A stretch of 64,000 nt of DNA from Flavobacteriia bacterium (GTDB lineage Bacteria; Bacteroidota; Bacteroidia; Flavobacteriales_D; Crocinitomicaceae): assembly GCA_947450325.1 (NCBI GenBank), contig CANFUT010000001.1, forward strand, positions 1 to 64,000, in the 5' to 3' direction. Both the position numbers and the translations under genes were made by a program. Shown here one piece after another: positions 33,588 to 42,460 of this stretch (positions are counted from its first letter, which is position 1; every line of letters starts with the position of its first letter). Under the pieces are notes generated by a model, which was not told where the DNA came from, made no database searches, and worked only from the letters and a program-made list of their open reading frames with translations.

Positions 33588-34073
33588 ATGAAAAAAACAA
33601 GCATCATCATCACTGCGCTTTTTGCAGCATTCTTTTTGGGGTCATTTGTAAGCGGAAATACAATCGTTTACAAAGATAAAACTGAAAAAAAACAAAGAAA
33701 CTTGAAATTGGGTGCTTTCTCAATGAGTTTGAATGTGAAAGATGTCAAAATTTCCAAAGAATTTTATGAGAAATTAGGTTTCACTGTCTTTGGTGGAAGT
33801 TTAGAGAAAAAATACCTCATCATGAAAAATGGAAATACACTCATTGGCATTTTTCAAGGAATGTTTGAAGGAAACATGCTTACTTTCAATCCTGGCTGGG
33901 ATGAAAACGCCAAAAATGTGAAAGATTGGGACGATGTTCGTGTCATCCAAAAAGAACTAAAATCCAAAGAAATTGCGATTGCCCCAGAAGCGGATGAAAA
34001 AACAGAAGGACCAGCATTCATAATGCTTTCTGATCCAGATGGAAATGTGATTTTGATTGATCAACATAGGTAA
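33588..34073 (+). CDS. Exported VOC (glyoxalase-fold) protein
   Basis: A 161-residue protein with an N-terminal hydrophobic segment (about 1-24, FFLGSFVSG) that reads as a signal peptide, followed by one VOC-superfamily domain (about 42-161; SLNVKDVKISKEFYEKLGF and the C-terminal FIMLSDPDGNVILIDQH). The terminal Asp-Pro-Asp-Gly-Asn element is typical. VOC enzymes are usually cytoplasmic, so the export signal is unusual. Catalytic metal ligands are not obvious. It is followed 28 nt later by the DUF1801 gene and may form an operon with it. Confidence 0.85.
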   Translation: MKKTSIIITALFAAFFLGSFVSGNTIVYKDKTEKKQRNLKLGAFSMSLNVKDVKISKEFYEKLGFTVFGGSLEKKYLIMKNGNTLIGIFQGMFEGNMLTFNPGWDENAKNVKDWDDVRVIQKELKSKEIAIAPEADEKTEGPAFIMLSDPDGNVILIDQHR

Positions 34074-34101
34074 TATTTAATTCTCGAAAAACAAAAAACT
34101 C

Positions 34102-34752
34102 ATGAATCCACAAGTTGACGAATTCTTCCAAAAGACTAAAAAATGGAAAACTGAAATGGAATATTTGCGCAAAATTGTGCTCGAATGTCAGCTGTTCGAA
34201 GCGTTGAAATGGAAAGTTCCCTGCTATGTTTTTCAGAATGGAAATGTGGTTTTAATTCACGGTTTCAAAGAATATTGTGCGCTCAATTTTTTCAAAGGTG
34301 CATTGCTTAGCGACACAAATAAAATTCTGCACCAACAAACAGAAAACACAACTTCTGCCAGACAAATTCGATTTGCCAATTTACAAGAAATCATTGCGCA
34401 GGAAAGTGTGATCAAAGCGTATGTTTTTGAAGCGATTGAAGTGGAACGAGCTGGATTGAATGTCACCTTCAAAAAAGCTGAAGAATTTGATGTGCCGGTA
34501 GAATTGACCAACAAATTAAACGAAAATCCTGCGCTAAAATCAGCTTTCGACGCACTGACTCCAGGACGAAAAAAAGCCTATTATTTACATTTTGATGGTG
34601 CGAAACAATCCAAAACCAAGGAAACAAGAATTGAAAATTGCATTCCTAGAATCCTGCAAGGAAAAGGTTTAAACGATTGTATTTGTGGACTTTCGAAACG
34701 CATGCCGAATTGTGATGGATCGCATAAATTTTTGAAAGAAGCGAATAGTTAA
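34102..34752 (+). CDS. DUF1801/YdeI-like protein with C-terminal CDGSH motif
   Basis: A 216-residue protein. A DUF1801 domain (about 10-110, YLRKIVLECQLFEALKWKVPCY) is followed by the YdeI/OmpD-associated C-terminal helical segment (about 140-190, ALTPGRKKAYYLHF...RIENCIPRILQGKGL). At the C-terminus comes CICGLSKRMPNCDGSH, which fits the CDGSH [2Fe-2S] ligand pattern C-x-C-x2-S-x3-P-x-C-D-G-S-H exactly. The three Cys and one His needed for the cluster are all present. Function is unknown; the motif suggests a redox or Fe-S sensing role. Confidence 0.88.
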   Translation: MNPQVDEFFQKTKKWKTEMEYLRKIVLECQLFEALKWKVPCYVFQNGNVVLIHGFKEYCALNFFKGALLSDTNKILHQQTENTTSARQIRFANLQEIIAQESVIKAYVFEAIEVERAGLNVTFKKAEEFDVPVELTNKLNENPALKSAFDALTPGRKKAYYLHFDGAKQSKTKETRIENCIPRILQGKGLNDCICGLSKRMPNCDGSHKFLKEANS

Positions 34753-34770
34753 GATTTTAATATTTTTCAC

Positions 34771-34778
34771 TAAATTTG
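34771..34778 (+). promoter_or_regulatory. -7 box upstream of the TPR gene
   Basis: TAAATTTG matches TAnnTTTG and would place the transcript start about 25 nt before the ATG at 34809. No clear -33 element. Confidence 0.4.
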
Positions 34779-34808
34779 AAAAATAAGTACTGATCTATTT
34801 TTTGAATT

Positions 34809-35108
34809 ATGAAATTCCTTCTTTCAACCATTACCATTTTATTTGTCGCTTTTTCATTTGCACAAACTGCCCAAGAGTATTACAAAAACGGCGTTCAAAA
34901 ACACAACAAGGAAGATTACAAAGGCGCTATCAAGGATTACAACAATGCGATCAAAGTAGACAAAGGATACACAAAAGCTTATTTCAACCGCGGATTCTGT
35001 TACCTCGCGTTGAGCAATTATAAAGCAGTCAAAAAAACGGAAATTTCAACGGATTTGAAAACAAAATGGATTGCTTTTTTCAAAACGGCGAAGGTGGTGA
35101 ATCAATAA
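34809..35108 (+). CDS. Short secreted TPR protein, possibly truncated
   Basis: A 99-residue protein with a signal peptide (about 1-19) and one clear tetratricopeptide repeat (about 22-55, EYYKNGVQKHNKEDYKGAI) plus the first helix of a second (KAYFNRGFCYLALSNYK). After that the sequence breaks away to a basic tail instead of completing the repeat, so the gene may be a frameshifted or truncated member of the exported TPR family. It lies just upstream of an outer-membrane barrel gene. Confidence 0.65.
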   Translation: MKFLLSTITILFVAFSFAQTAQEYYKNGVQKHNKEDYKGAIKDYNNAIKVDKGYTKAYFNRGFCYLALSNYKAVKKTEISTDLKTKWIAFFKTAKVVNQ

Positions 35109-35125
35109 TTTTAAAACTTGACCCA

Positions 35126-35800
35126 ATGACTAAAACCCTAACCTCTCTCCTATTCTTTTTGACTGTTGGCTTGTCAGTATTTGCTCAAAATGATTCTCTC
35201 AAACCATTGATCGAAAAACCATTGATCAAAAAACCGATGAAGAAAGTTTCGTTGTTGGTGAAAGTGAAATTTATTCCTGTGCCTTTGGGCAAAAGTATGT
35301 TTTTGGTAACTGCTGCAGGTGCTGATTTTCGCTTCTTTAGAAATCACTCTGTTGGTCTCACTTATTTCAGAACACAATATGACCACAATGAAAAAAAAGT
35401 GACCGACAACAATGGAAAATATTACGCCGATTTCGTCACAAGTTCCAGCGTAAGAGAAGCAATTACAATGAATTATCGTTTGTACTTCAATCCGATAAAA
35501 TTCAACAAAGAAACTGCTTTTATTTTCTATGCAGGACTCTATTATCGCATCGGTCAAGACAACATTCATTACGAGCCATTATTCATAAATCCAAGTTATT
35601 ACTACCGAGGAAAAGATTATTCAAAAGGCGTATTTTTTGGAATGTTGAGTAAGTTTACCAAGCACATTGGATACGATTTCAATATTGGAGTACACGAGCG
35701 AAAATCGACCCTGACATCGTTAGATTCTGGCGGCTACCACAATATTTCAAACACCAAGATAGGCGTCAGACTTGACTTCGGACTGACATTCATTCTATAA
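35126..35800 (+). CDS. Outer membrane beta-barrel-like protein
   Basis: A 224-residue protein. I take ATG 35126 because it opens a signal peptide (MTKTLTSLLFFLTVGLSVFA); an earlier ATG at 35066 lies inside the TPR gene. The mature part has alternating hydrophobic/aromatic strands and ends in a hydrophobic stretch with aromatic residues (VRLDFGLTFIL), as outer membrane barrels do. A repeated EKPLIKKP segment lies near residue 25-35. No named family recognised. Confidence 0.7.
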   Translation: MTKTLTSLLFFLTVGLSVFAQNDSLKPLIEKPLIKKPMKKVSLLVKVKFIPVPLGKSMFLVTAAGADFRFFRNHSVGLTYFRTQYDHNEKKVTDNNGKYYADFVTSSSVREAITMNYRLYFNPIKFNKETAFIFYAGLYYRIGQDNIHYEPLFINPSYYYRGKDYSKGVFFGMLSKFTKHIGYDFNIGVHERKSTLTSLDSGGYHNISNTKIGVRLDFGLTFIL

Positions 35801-35825
35801 AACCCTAATTGTAAACATTTTATTG

Positions 35826-35833
35826 TATATTTG
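35826..35833 (+). promoter_or_regulatory. -7 box upstream of the T9SS repeat protein
   Basis: TATATTTG matches the -7 consensus exactly, about 80 nt before the start codon at 35914. Confidence 0.45.
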
Positions 35834-35913
35834 AACGAGCTAAACCAAAATCTCTTGGTGCTAAAACAAGAAATAAAAACAGTACATTTAAACTAGAAAA
35901 CCTGATTTAATTG

Positions 35914-38900
35914 ATGATGACAAAATTACTACTTCCTTTTTTACTCCTTTTTTTCACGCTGGATGGTGCGGGGCAGATTACGTTTGAGAAGAATATTACG
36001 GGATCAGATGGCGAAGAAAATCGACCGAAGGATATTCAAGAAACACCAGACGGAGGTTTTGCGATAGTTGGTGTTCGCAGCCACGAAGGAATAAATTCCG
36101 GTTTTTTAATGAAAACCAATCAATTTGGTGATACAACTTGGGTAAAGTACTACCAATCTTTAGGAAATTCTGTAATCATAAAAAATTTTGAAGTTTTAAA
36201 TGACGGATTTATTTTTATTTGTAATATTTTTCCAACATCAAATAATCTTAAAAATTTTATTGTTCGAACGGATGTAAACGGAGACGTAATTTGGTCTAAA
36301 AGTTTTCACGAAAATTTTCCCAATACTTGCGTTCAAGTAATTAAAAGTGAAGAAGGGGGGTATATTGTAAGTGGAACTGTTAATTCTCCCAATAGTCCAT
36401 CGAATAAAATATTGACTATTCTAAAATTAGATTCAAGCGGAAATATTGAATGGAATAAAAAATATGAAACGAGTACATCAACTTCTAACATTGGGATCAC
36501 TCAAATTAACGGTGAATATTATGTGATCAATACTCATTATATCCTTAAAATCAATCAAGAAGGTGATACGCTAGGCTCTTTTACTGTGATTAATCCTAAT
36601 GCTACAACAGACATTGTTTTATTTGCAAAATCTTCAGATAATTGTTTGTTATTGTACATGACCGACTACGATCTTGAAAACAACATTCTGAAAATGAATC
36701 CCGAAGGAAATATACTATGGTCAAAATATGTTCACTGGGAAGAAGAAATGTCGATCACAAGCATCAATCAAACAAATGCAGGTGGTTGCACTGTTGCTTG
36801 GCGAGGAGGATATGGATCAAATTGGGGATATCATGGTAGTTCTGGTTTTTCAAACTTTAATTTTAACGGAGAACTTTTATTCGTTCATAGAAAAAATGAA
36901 GATCAAGTATTTTCAAAAGTAATTAATAATGTAAATAATAATTTTACTTTTTTGATTGATACTTATTCCGATATACGTCAAGATTTCATTCAAACAAATT
37001 CGTCGGGAAATACTAGTTGTTCAACAATTTCATCTCAAAATAATTATGCAGGAAGTATCACTTTGAATTCTATTTCGATAAATCAAACATTTTCAATAAC
37101 TAGTCCTTTTACCGATTCAATTATTAACATTCAAACGAAAAGGTTATCAAGTATCATTACAACTAAATGCAATAGTATCTCAAACTTAAACGAATCCGAT
37201 ACACTAAATGTTTCTGGTTGCGGAAGCTATACTTTAAACAATCAAACATATACGCAATCAGATGAATATATTCAACTTGTTTCTAATCAAAACGGAACAT
37301 TCGATACGATATCTTTGGTTGTGAATATTATCCCAAATTCTTCATTCACACAAAATATAACAGCCTGCTATCATTATCAATTGCCAACCGCTGTTTGTGA
37401 TGATTGCGGTTACGTGAATAATTCGGGAATTTATCATATCTATGATCTTCAAAATACAGCAGGCTGCGATAGTTTGATAGATTATGATTTAACAATTGAC
37501 CAATATGACGAAATCACCATTTACAAAACTGTCTGTGGAAGTTATACCGTTCAAAACATGACCTACACCACTTCTGGGATCTACAATTATTCAAATAGTT
37601 ATGAGCCATTATGTGATACGAATGTAACTTTGTATTTGACAATTGTTGGACCAACCACAGCTACTCTGAACGAAACCGCTTGCAACAGTTATTCACTCAA
37701 CAACCAAACTTACACGCAATCTGGAACTTACATCCAAACTTTACAAAATGTGGCTGGATGCGATAGCACAATTACTTTGAATTTAACAATCAACAATCCA
37801 ACAACTGCAACGCTAAACGAAACGGCTTGCAGTAGTTATTCACTCAATAATCAGACTTACACGCAATCTGGAACTTACATTCAAACATTGCAAACTGCAA
37901 ATGGATGTGATAGCACAATTACATTGAATCTGACAATCAATCAAAATTCATTGGTACTAAACGAAACTGCATGCAACAATTATACACTCAACAACCAAAC
38001 TTACGCGCAATCTGGAACTTACTTTCAAACCTTGCAAAATGCAAATGGTTGTGATAGTACAATTACGTTGAATTTGACAATCAGTCAAAATGCAATTACA
38101 TTGAATGAAACTGCCTGCGACAGCTATACGCTTAATAGTCAGACATACACAGAATCTGGAACTTACTTTCAAAACGTGGCTGGTTGCGACAGTATCATTA
38201 CTTTAAATTTAATAATCAACAATGCAACAACTTCCACTTTAAACGCAACTGCTTGCAACAGTTACTCACTCAACAACCAAACCTACACACAATCTGGAAC
38301 TTATATTCAAACATTGCAAAATGTAAATGGTTGTGATAGCACAATTACATTGAATTTAACAATCAATACTCCAACAACTTCCACATTAAACAAAACTGCC
38401 TGCGACAGCTATTCTTTAAACAATCAAACCTACACGCAATCTGGAAATTACATTCAAACTTTGCAAAATGCAAATGGTTGTGATAGCACAATTACATTGA
38501 ATCTGACAATCATCAACATTAATCCTGCTATTACAAATAATTCCAACATCTTAACCGCTCAACAATCGAACGCAAGCTACCAATGGATTGACTGTGATTT
38601 AGATGCGCTAATTCCTGGAGCAACGAATCAATCGTTTACTCCAACGCATGTCGGCGAATATGCAGTTCGACTTGCCATTGGCAATTGCACCGAAACTTCT
38701 AACTGCGTTTTGGTAAACAACGTTTCTTTGGACGAAATTCAATTGGAAAATAATTTCGAAATCTTCCCAAACCCTTTCACCAGCGAAGCAAAAATCGTTT
38801 TCAATATTCCGCAAACGAATACGAAAATTCAATTGCTCGATATGTTAGGCAAAGAATTGCAATCAGTTTCATTTTCTGGAACAGAATTCACCATTTACAG

Positions 38901-38985
38901 AGAATCGCTGAGCGCGAGCATGTATTTTGTGCAGATTACGGATCCGAGTGGGAAAGTGACGACTAGGAAGATTGTGTTGGAATAA
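35914..38985 (+). CDS. T9SS type A cargo with nine Cys-containing repeats
   Basis: A 1023-residue secreted protein starting at ATG 35914 (ATG ATG follows an in-frame TTG). Signal peptide (about 1-21). Residues about 25-420 form a beta-propeller-like region with repeated 'dGg-iv-G' and 'd--G---W-K' units (ETPDGGFAIVG, KLDSSGNIEWNKKY). Then nine units of about 45 residues, each with two Cys, 'TACNSYSLNNQTYTQSG' and 'GCDSTITLNLTI'; the last six are near identical. At the end is a type A sorting domain (about 945-1023, IFPNPFTSEAKIVFN ... TRKIVLE) that directs export through the type 9 system and cell-surface attachment. A possible adhesin. Confidence 0.9.
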   Translation: MMTKLLLPFLLLFFTLDGAGQITFEKNITGSDGEENRPKDIQETPDGGFAIVGVRSHEGINSGFLMKTNQFGDTTWVKYYQSLGNSVIIKNFEVLNDGFIFICNIFPTSNNLKNFIVRTDVNGDVIWSKSFHENFPNTCVQVIKSEEGGYIVSGTVNSPNSPSNKILTILKLDSSGNIEWNKKYETSTSTSNIGITQINGEYYVINTHYILKINQEGDTLGSFTVINPNATTDIVLFAKSSDNCLLLYMTDYDLENNILKMNPEGNILWSKYVHWEEEMSITSINQTNAGGCTVAWRGGYGSNWGYHGSSGFSNFNFNGELLFVHRKNEDQVFSKVINNVNNNFTFLIDTYSDIRQDFIQTNSSGNTSCSTISSQNNYAGSITLNSISINQTFSITSPFTDSIINIQTKRLSSIITTKCNSISNLNESDTLNVSGCGSYTLNNQTYTQSDEYIQLVSNQNGTFDTISLVVNIIPNSSFTQNITACYHYQLPTAVCDDCGYVNNSGIYHIYDLQNTAGCDSLIDYDLTIDQYDEITIYKTVCGSYTVQNMTYTTSGIYNYSNSYEPLCDTNVTLYLTIVGPTTATLNETACNSYSLNNQTYTQSGTYIQTLQNVAGCDSTITLNLTINNPTTATLNETACSSYSLNNQTYTQSGTYIQTLQTANGCDSTITLNLTINQNSLVLNETACNNYTLNNQTYAQSGTYFQTLQNANGCDSTITLNLTISQNAITLNETACDSYTLNSQTYTESGTYFQNVAGCDSIITLNLIINNATTSTLNATACNSYSLNNQTYTQSGTYIQTLQNVNGCDSTITLNLTINTPTTSTLNKTACDSYSLNNQTYTQSGNYIQTLQNANGCDSTITLNLTIININPAITNNSNILTAQQSNASYQWIDCDLDALIPGATNQSFTPTHVGEYAVRLAIGNCTETSNCVLVNNVSLDEIQLENNFEIFPNPFTSEAKIVFNIPQTNTKIQLLDMLGKELQSVSFSGTEFTIYRESLSASMYFVQITDPSGKVTTRKIVLE

Positions 38986-39035
38986 TTGAAACAATACTTT
39001 TGTCAAAACAGCGTTTTAAATCAAAAAGTAAATCA

Positions 39036-39452
39036 ATGAAAACTACAGCCAGCTTGCGATTTTTTGGTCTTTTGACATTTTTAATTTTTATCAATGCTTG
39101 TACGAAATCAAATTTTGATACTGGAGTTAAGGGTAAAGTTGAATATGGAAGTGGTGATTGCATGCCGCCTATTGATGAAAACAATCGATCTTATGAAAAA
39201 TTTAAAGGTGAATTGGTTTTTATCGTAAAAACTGATTTGGATAACCTAGGAAATGGTGATTTTGAAAATCTAAAACAGCATAGCATCAAAACGAAAATAA
39301 AAAGAGGAAAATTGGGGAAAGAATTGCCAGCCAATACCTATGTGGTGATGCCTGAAAATTTGTATCTTTATTCTGAAGCCAACACCATTACCATCGTTGA
39401 AGGAGAAGTGCTTGCCAAAGACTTTCAATTTTGGAATTGTACATCCTATTAA
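39036..39452 (+). CDS. Small lipoprotein
   Basis: A 138-residue protein. ATG 39036 is chosen over 39000 because it opens a lipoprotein signal (TASLRFFGLLTFLIFINAC). The mature part has GKVEYGSGDCMPP and a compact beta-rich body (YEKFKGELVFIVKTDLD, PANTYVVMPENLYLY), resembling short carboxypeptidase-regulatory-like folds. No named family recognised. It follows the T9SS protein by 50 nt and may be read from the same transcript. Confidence 0.65.
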   Translation: MKTTASLRFFGLLTFLIFINACTKSNFDTGVKGKVEYGSGDCMPPIDENNRSYEKFKGELVFIVKTDLDNLGNGDFENLKQHSIKTKIKRGKLGKELPANTYVVMPENLYLYSEANTITIVEGEVLAKDFQFWNCTSY

Positions 39453-39497
39453 ATGATTTTTTTTAATTTGTTAAACATTCATTTTTTCAAATCATTA

Positions 39498-39532
39498 GTT
39501 GCGGAAACTTCCTTAAAAAAACATTACATTTG
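39498..39532 (+). promoter_or_regulatory. Promoter of the DUF4139 gene
   Basis: TTG (39499-39501), 23 nt, TACATTTG (39525-39532). The -7 box matches TAnnTTTG and the spacing is at the wide end of the Flavobacterium range. It predicts a leader of about 15 nt before the ATG at 39553. Confidence 0.5.
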
Positions 39533-39552
39533 ATAGAATTAAATTCTGTCTC

Positions 39553-41301
39553 ATGCAAAAAATACTGTGCTTGTTGTTGTTTGTTCCGCTTATCGGATGG
39601 ACGCAAAAACCAAATGAAATCAATGTCAAATCGCAAATCAAGAAAGTAAAGTTGTTCTTGACGGCTGGAGAAATGACGCATACAACGGAAGTCAAATTGT
39701 TGAAAGGACGAAATAAATTGATCTTTTCAGGAATTTCTGCTTTTGCTGATCCTCAAAGTATTCAATTTAGCGCCAACCAACCTTACAAATTGGTTTCGGT
39801 TTCCACTGAAATGGATTTCATGGCAGCGGAACAATTCAATCCGAAAATTTCAAAATTGAAAGATTCTTTGGATTTGTTGAAAGACAATTATCAACTAAAT
39901 TCCGATATTTTCAATTCTTATCAAGCTGAATTGGTAGTCTTGAACACCAACAGGAATTTGAAAGGCGACAATCAAAATCTAACTGTGGCTCAAATCAAGG
40001 AAACTGCGGAATTTTTCAGAACAAGAACCTTGGAAATCAACCGCCAAATCACCAAATTAAACAAGGAAAAAAACACCTTGAATAATCAAATTGAATTGCT
40101 CCGTTTTCAACTGACTGAATTGAATTTCAACGAAAATCAACGAAGCAACCAAGTGATCGTGTTGATTGATTGTGAAGCTGGAATCAACGCAAACTGCACA
40201 CTGAGCTATTTGGTGAGCGATTGTGGTTGGGCAGCAACATACGATTTATCGGCGACAGATTTGAACCAAAAAATCAACCTCAAATACAAAGCAAAAATTT
40301 ACAACAACACCGGAAATGCTTGGGAAAATGTTGATTTAGTACTTTCGACTGCAGATCCAAAATTGTCGGCGTCACAACCGAATTTACAACCTTGGTATTT
40401 GGATTTTTACAATTTAAACATGCAAGGAAAATCCAAATCCAAAGAATATTATGCGCCGCAAGCGTACGAAGAATCTTACAGAGAACAAGCTGAAAATAAT
40501 CTCAATATCGCCAATCAACGTGTTTTTGACAACTACATTCTTGGAAAAGATGAAGAACAATCAAACAACGAGCAATTGGGTTGGAAAATGGACGGATTGA
40601 CGCGTTTGAATGAACGAAAAGTTCAAAAACCAGTCGTTGCGATGAAACAAATTGAAATCTCAGAATTGACCACTGAATTTGTGATTGAACACAAGTTTTC
40701 TTGTCCAACCGACGGAAAACCTTACAGCGTTGATGTAAAAGAAATGAATTTAGACGCAACATTTACGCATGTTACCATCCCAAAATTGGACAACGGCGCA
40801 TTCTTGATTGCCAATATCGTTGGATGGCAAGATTTGGATTTAATTCCTGGTCCGACAAATGTGTATTTCGGTGGTGTTTATGTAGGTGTTTCACAAGTAG
40901 ATACACGCAATGTGAGCGATACACTTTCACTTTCATTCGGACGTGACAACAAAGTAGTTGTGATGCGTAAATTGAAACAAGAATTGAGTTCTAAAAAAGT
41001 TGTAGGAAGCTCAAAAAGAGAAACGTACTTGTATGAAATCGCAGTGAGAAACAACAGAAATGTACCGATCAAAATTGTGGTTTATGACCAAATTCCAATC
41101 AGCAAAAACGAAAGCGTGACTGTGGTTACAGAACAAACTTCCAATGCCAAAAAAGATGTTGAAACAGGCGAATTGAAATGGGAATTGACCATTCAACCAA
41201 CTGAAACGAAATCCGTTGAATTGGGATACAGCGTGAAATATCCAAAAGATGCGATGGTTACTTTGCAACGATGGAGAACGATTAGTGCGCCAAGTTTTTA
41301 G
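39553..41301 (+). CDS. DUF4139 (mucoidy-inhibitor MuiA-like) protein
   Basis: A 582-residue exported protein: signal peptide (about 1-17), DUF4140 N-terminal domain (about 25-120, KKVKLFLTAGEMTHT), a coiled coil (about 90-190) and DUF4139 (about 215-582, LSYLVSDCGWAATYDLSA ... VELGYSVKYPKDA). Such proteins are widespread in Bacteroidota and of unknown role; the 'MuiA' name comes from a distant phenotype. All domains are complete. It is a single-gene unit with its own promoter and a terminator some 310 nt downstream. Confidence 0.88.
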   Translation: MQKILCLLLFVPLIGWTQKPNEINVKSQIKKVKLFLTAGEMTHTTEVKLLKGRNKLIFSGISAFADPQSIQFSANQPYKLVSVSTEMDFMAAEQFNPKISKLKDSLDLLKDNYQLNSDIFNSYQAELVVLNTNRNLKGDNQNLTVAQIKETAEFFRTRTLEINRQITKLNKEKNTLNNQIELLRFQLTELNFNENQRSNQVIVLIDCEAGINANCTLSYLVSDCGWAATYDLSATDLNQKINLKYKAKIYNNTGNAWENVDLVLSTADPKLSASQPNLQPWYLDFYNLNMQGKSKSKEYYAPQAYEESYREQAENNLNIANQRVFDNYILGKDEEQSNNEQLGWKMDGLTRLNERKVQKPVVAMKQIEISELTTEFVIEHKFSCPTDGKPYSVDVKEMNLDATFTHVTIPKLDNGAFLIANIVGWQDLDLIPGPTNVYFGGVYVGVSQVDTRNVSDTLSLSFGRDNKVVVMRKLKQELSSKKVVGSSKRETYLYEIAVRNNRNVPIKIVVYDQIPISKNESVTVVTEQTSNAKKDVETGELKWELTIQPTETKSVELGYSVKYPKDAMVTLQRWRTISAPSF

Positions 41302-41610
41302 TTCCTTTTGCTTGATCAAAACGAACCCAAAAATCAAGGCTTTGTAATCAAGTTAAAGCGCAAATCTTTGTCCGTAAATAATTTTTTTATTTGAGGCGCT
41401 TTATTTTAATGGCTTCTGAAAATGTGATTTTGTCGGTGATCTACTCCGCTGTCGCTGCGTAGCTTCCTCCAAAAGTCTACAATTTCAGTGCGCCTTTAAA
41501 AACCTTTCTTCCAAGGCCACGAATCTAAAAAATAAATTTAGTTTCAACGAAGAAAGCTGATCGATTTTAGATTGCTTGTCATAAAAAAATTGAAAATTTT
41601 GCAAAATCTT

Positions 41611-41646
41611 AAAATGGAGGTAATTCAATTATCTCCATTTTTTTTG
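41611..41646 (+). terminator. Rho-independent terminator
   Basis: AAAATGGAGGTAATT (41611-41625) pairs with AATTATCTCCATTTT around a single base, followed by T. It is the only feature I support in the 425-nt gap 41302-41726 besides the promoter of the next gene. Confidence 0.7.
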
Positions 41647-41714
41647 CGTTTTATTCTGACCAAAATCATACAAAATTTTGACAAAAATTGACTTTTAGAG
41701 ACTGAAGAAATGTG

Positions 41715-41722
41715 TAATTTTG
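41715..41722 (+). promoter_or_regulatory. -7 box of the DUF983-thioredoxin unit
   Basis: TAATTTTG matches TAnnTTTG and ends 4 nt before the ATG at 41727, so the transcript would be nearly leaderless. TTGAC about 24 nt upstream is a weak -33 candidate. Confidence 0.45.
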
Positions 41723-41726
41723 TACT

Positions 41727-42104
41727 ATGTTAAAAGACAAAATATACAGCGTTTTTAAGGGTAAATGTCCTGCTTGTCACCAAGGAGATGTATTTGAAAG
41801 CGGTGCGATTTACAATCCAAAAAAATTCGATAAAATGTATGAAAAGTGCGCGCATTGCGGACACAAATATGAAATCGAAAATGGCTTTTGGTACGGCGCA
41901 ATGTATGTCAGTTATGGATTGACAGTGGCGTTTTCTGTAGCAACTTTTGTCTTGACCTATTTGATTTATCCAGATGCTGATGCTTGGTTGTATTTTGGCT
42001 TAATTGTTTTTGTTTTACTCGCATTAGTTCCAATTACTTTTAGATACAGTCGCTTGATTTGGATGAATTTATTTACAAGTTACAATCCCAACAAAATACA
42101 TTAA
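41727..42104 (+). CDS. DUF983 membrane protein
   Basis: A 125-residue protein with an N-terminal zinc-ribbon-like part (KGKCPACHQGDVF at 11-23 and KCAHCGHKY at about 41-49) and two transmembrane helices (about 60-80 and 88-110). That is the DUF983 layout (Cys pairs plus two helices). Function is unknown; DUF983 genes are often linked to cytochrome oxidase assembly in other phyla, but nothing here supports that link. The stop codon and the thioredoxin ATG are separated by one base. Confidence 0.88.
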   Translation: MLKDKIYSVFKGKCPACHQGDVFESGAIYNPKKFDKMYEKCAHCGHKYEIENGFWYGAMYVSYGLTVAFSVATFVLTYLIYPDADAWLYFGLIVFVLLALVPITFRYSRLIWMNLFTSYNPNKIH

Positions 42105-42105
42105 C

Positions 42106-42405
42106 ATGAGCAAATTTCAAGAAATCATTCAGTCAGAAACGCCAACTTTAGTAGATTTTTTCGCCACTTGGTGCGGACCTTGTCAAACGATGATGCCGGT
42201 TTTAGATCAACTCAAAGACCAAATGGGCGATAAAGTCAGAATCATCAAAATTGATGTCGATAAAAATCAAGATGTTGCAGCGAAATTCAAAGTGAGAGGC
42301 GTTCCCACTTTCGTGCTTTTCCAAGCAGGTGAAATCCTTTGGCGACAAAGCGGCGGAATGGATGTGAATACATTGCAAAACAAAATTGTTTCCAGCGCGA
42401 AATAA
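42106..42405 (+). CDS. trxA: Thioredoxin
   Basis: A 99-residue thioredoxin with the active site WCGPC (about residues 22-26), the buried KIDVDKN, and the cis-proline loop RGVPTF (about 64-69). It reduces protein disulfides in the cytoplasm; no signal peptide is present. It is a short but complete thioredoxin. It is translationally coupled to the DUF983 gene (1-nt gap). I use trxA in the general sense; other thioredoxin genes may exist elsewhere in the genome. Confidence 0.93.
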   Translation: MSKFQEIIQSETPTLVDFFATWCGPCQTMMPVLDQLKDQMGDKVRIIKIDVDKNQDVAAKFKVRGVPTFVLFQAGEILWRQSGGMDVNTLQNKIVSSAK

Positions 42406-42460
42406 TTTGCGAACAAAATCTTTAAAGAATTGTTTCTTGTAAAGTAAAAAATAAAGAAAC

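Noticed and set aside
39036-39452. T9SS accessory lipoprotein belonging to the preceding adhesin
   Set aside because: Proximity alone does not support a specific role; kept as a plain lipoprotein.
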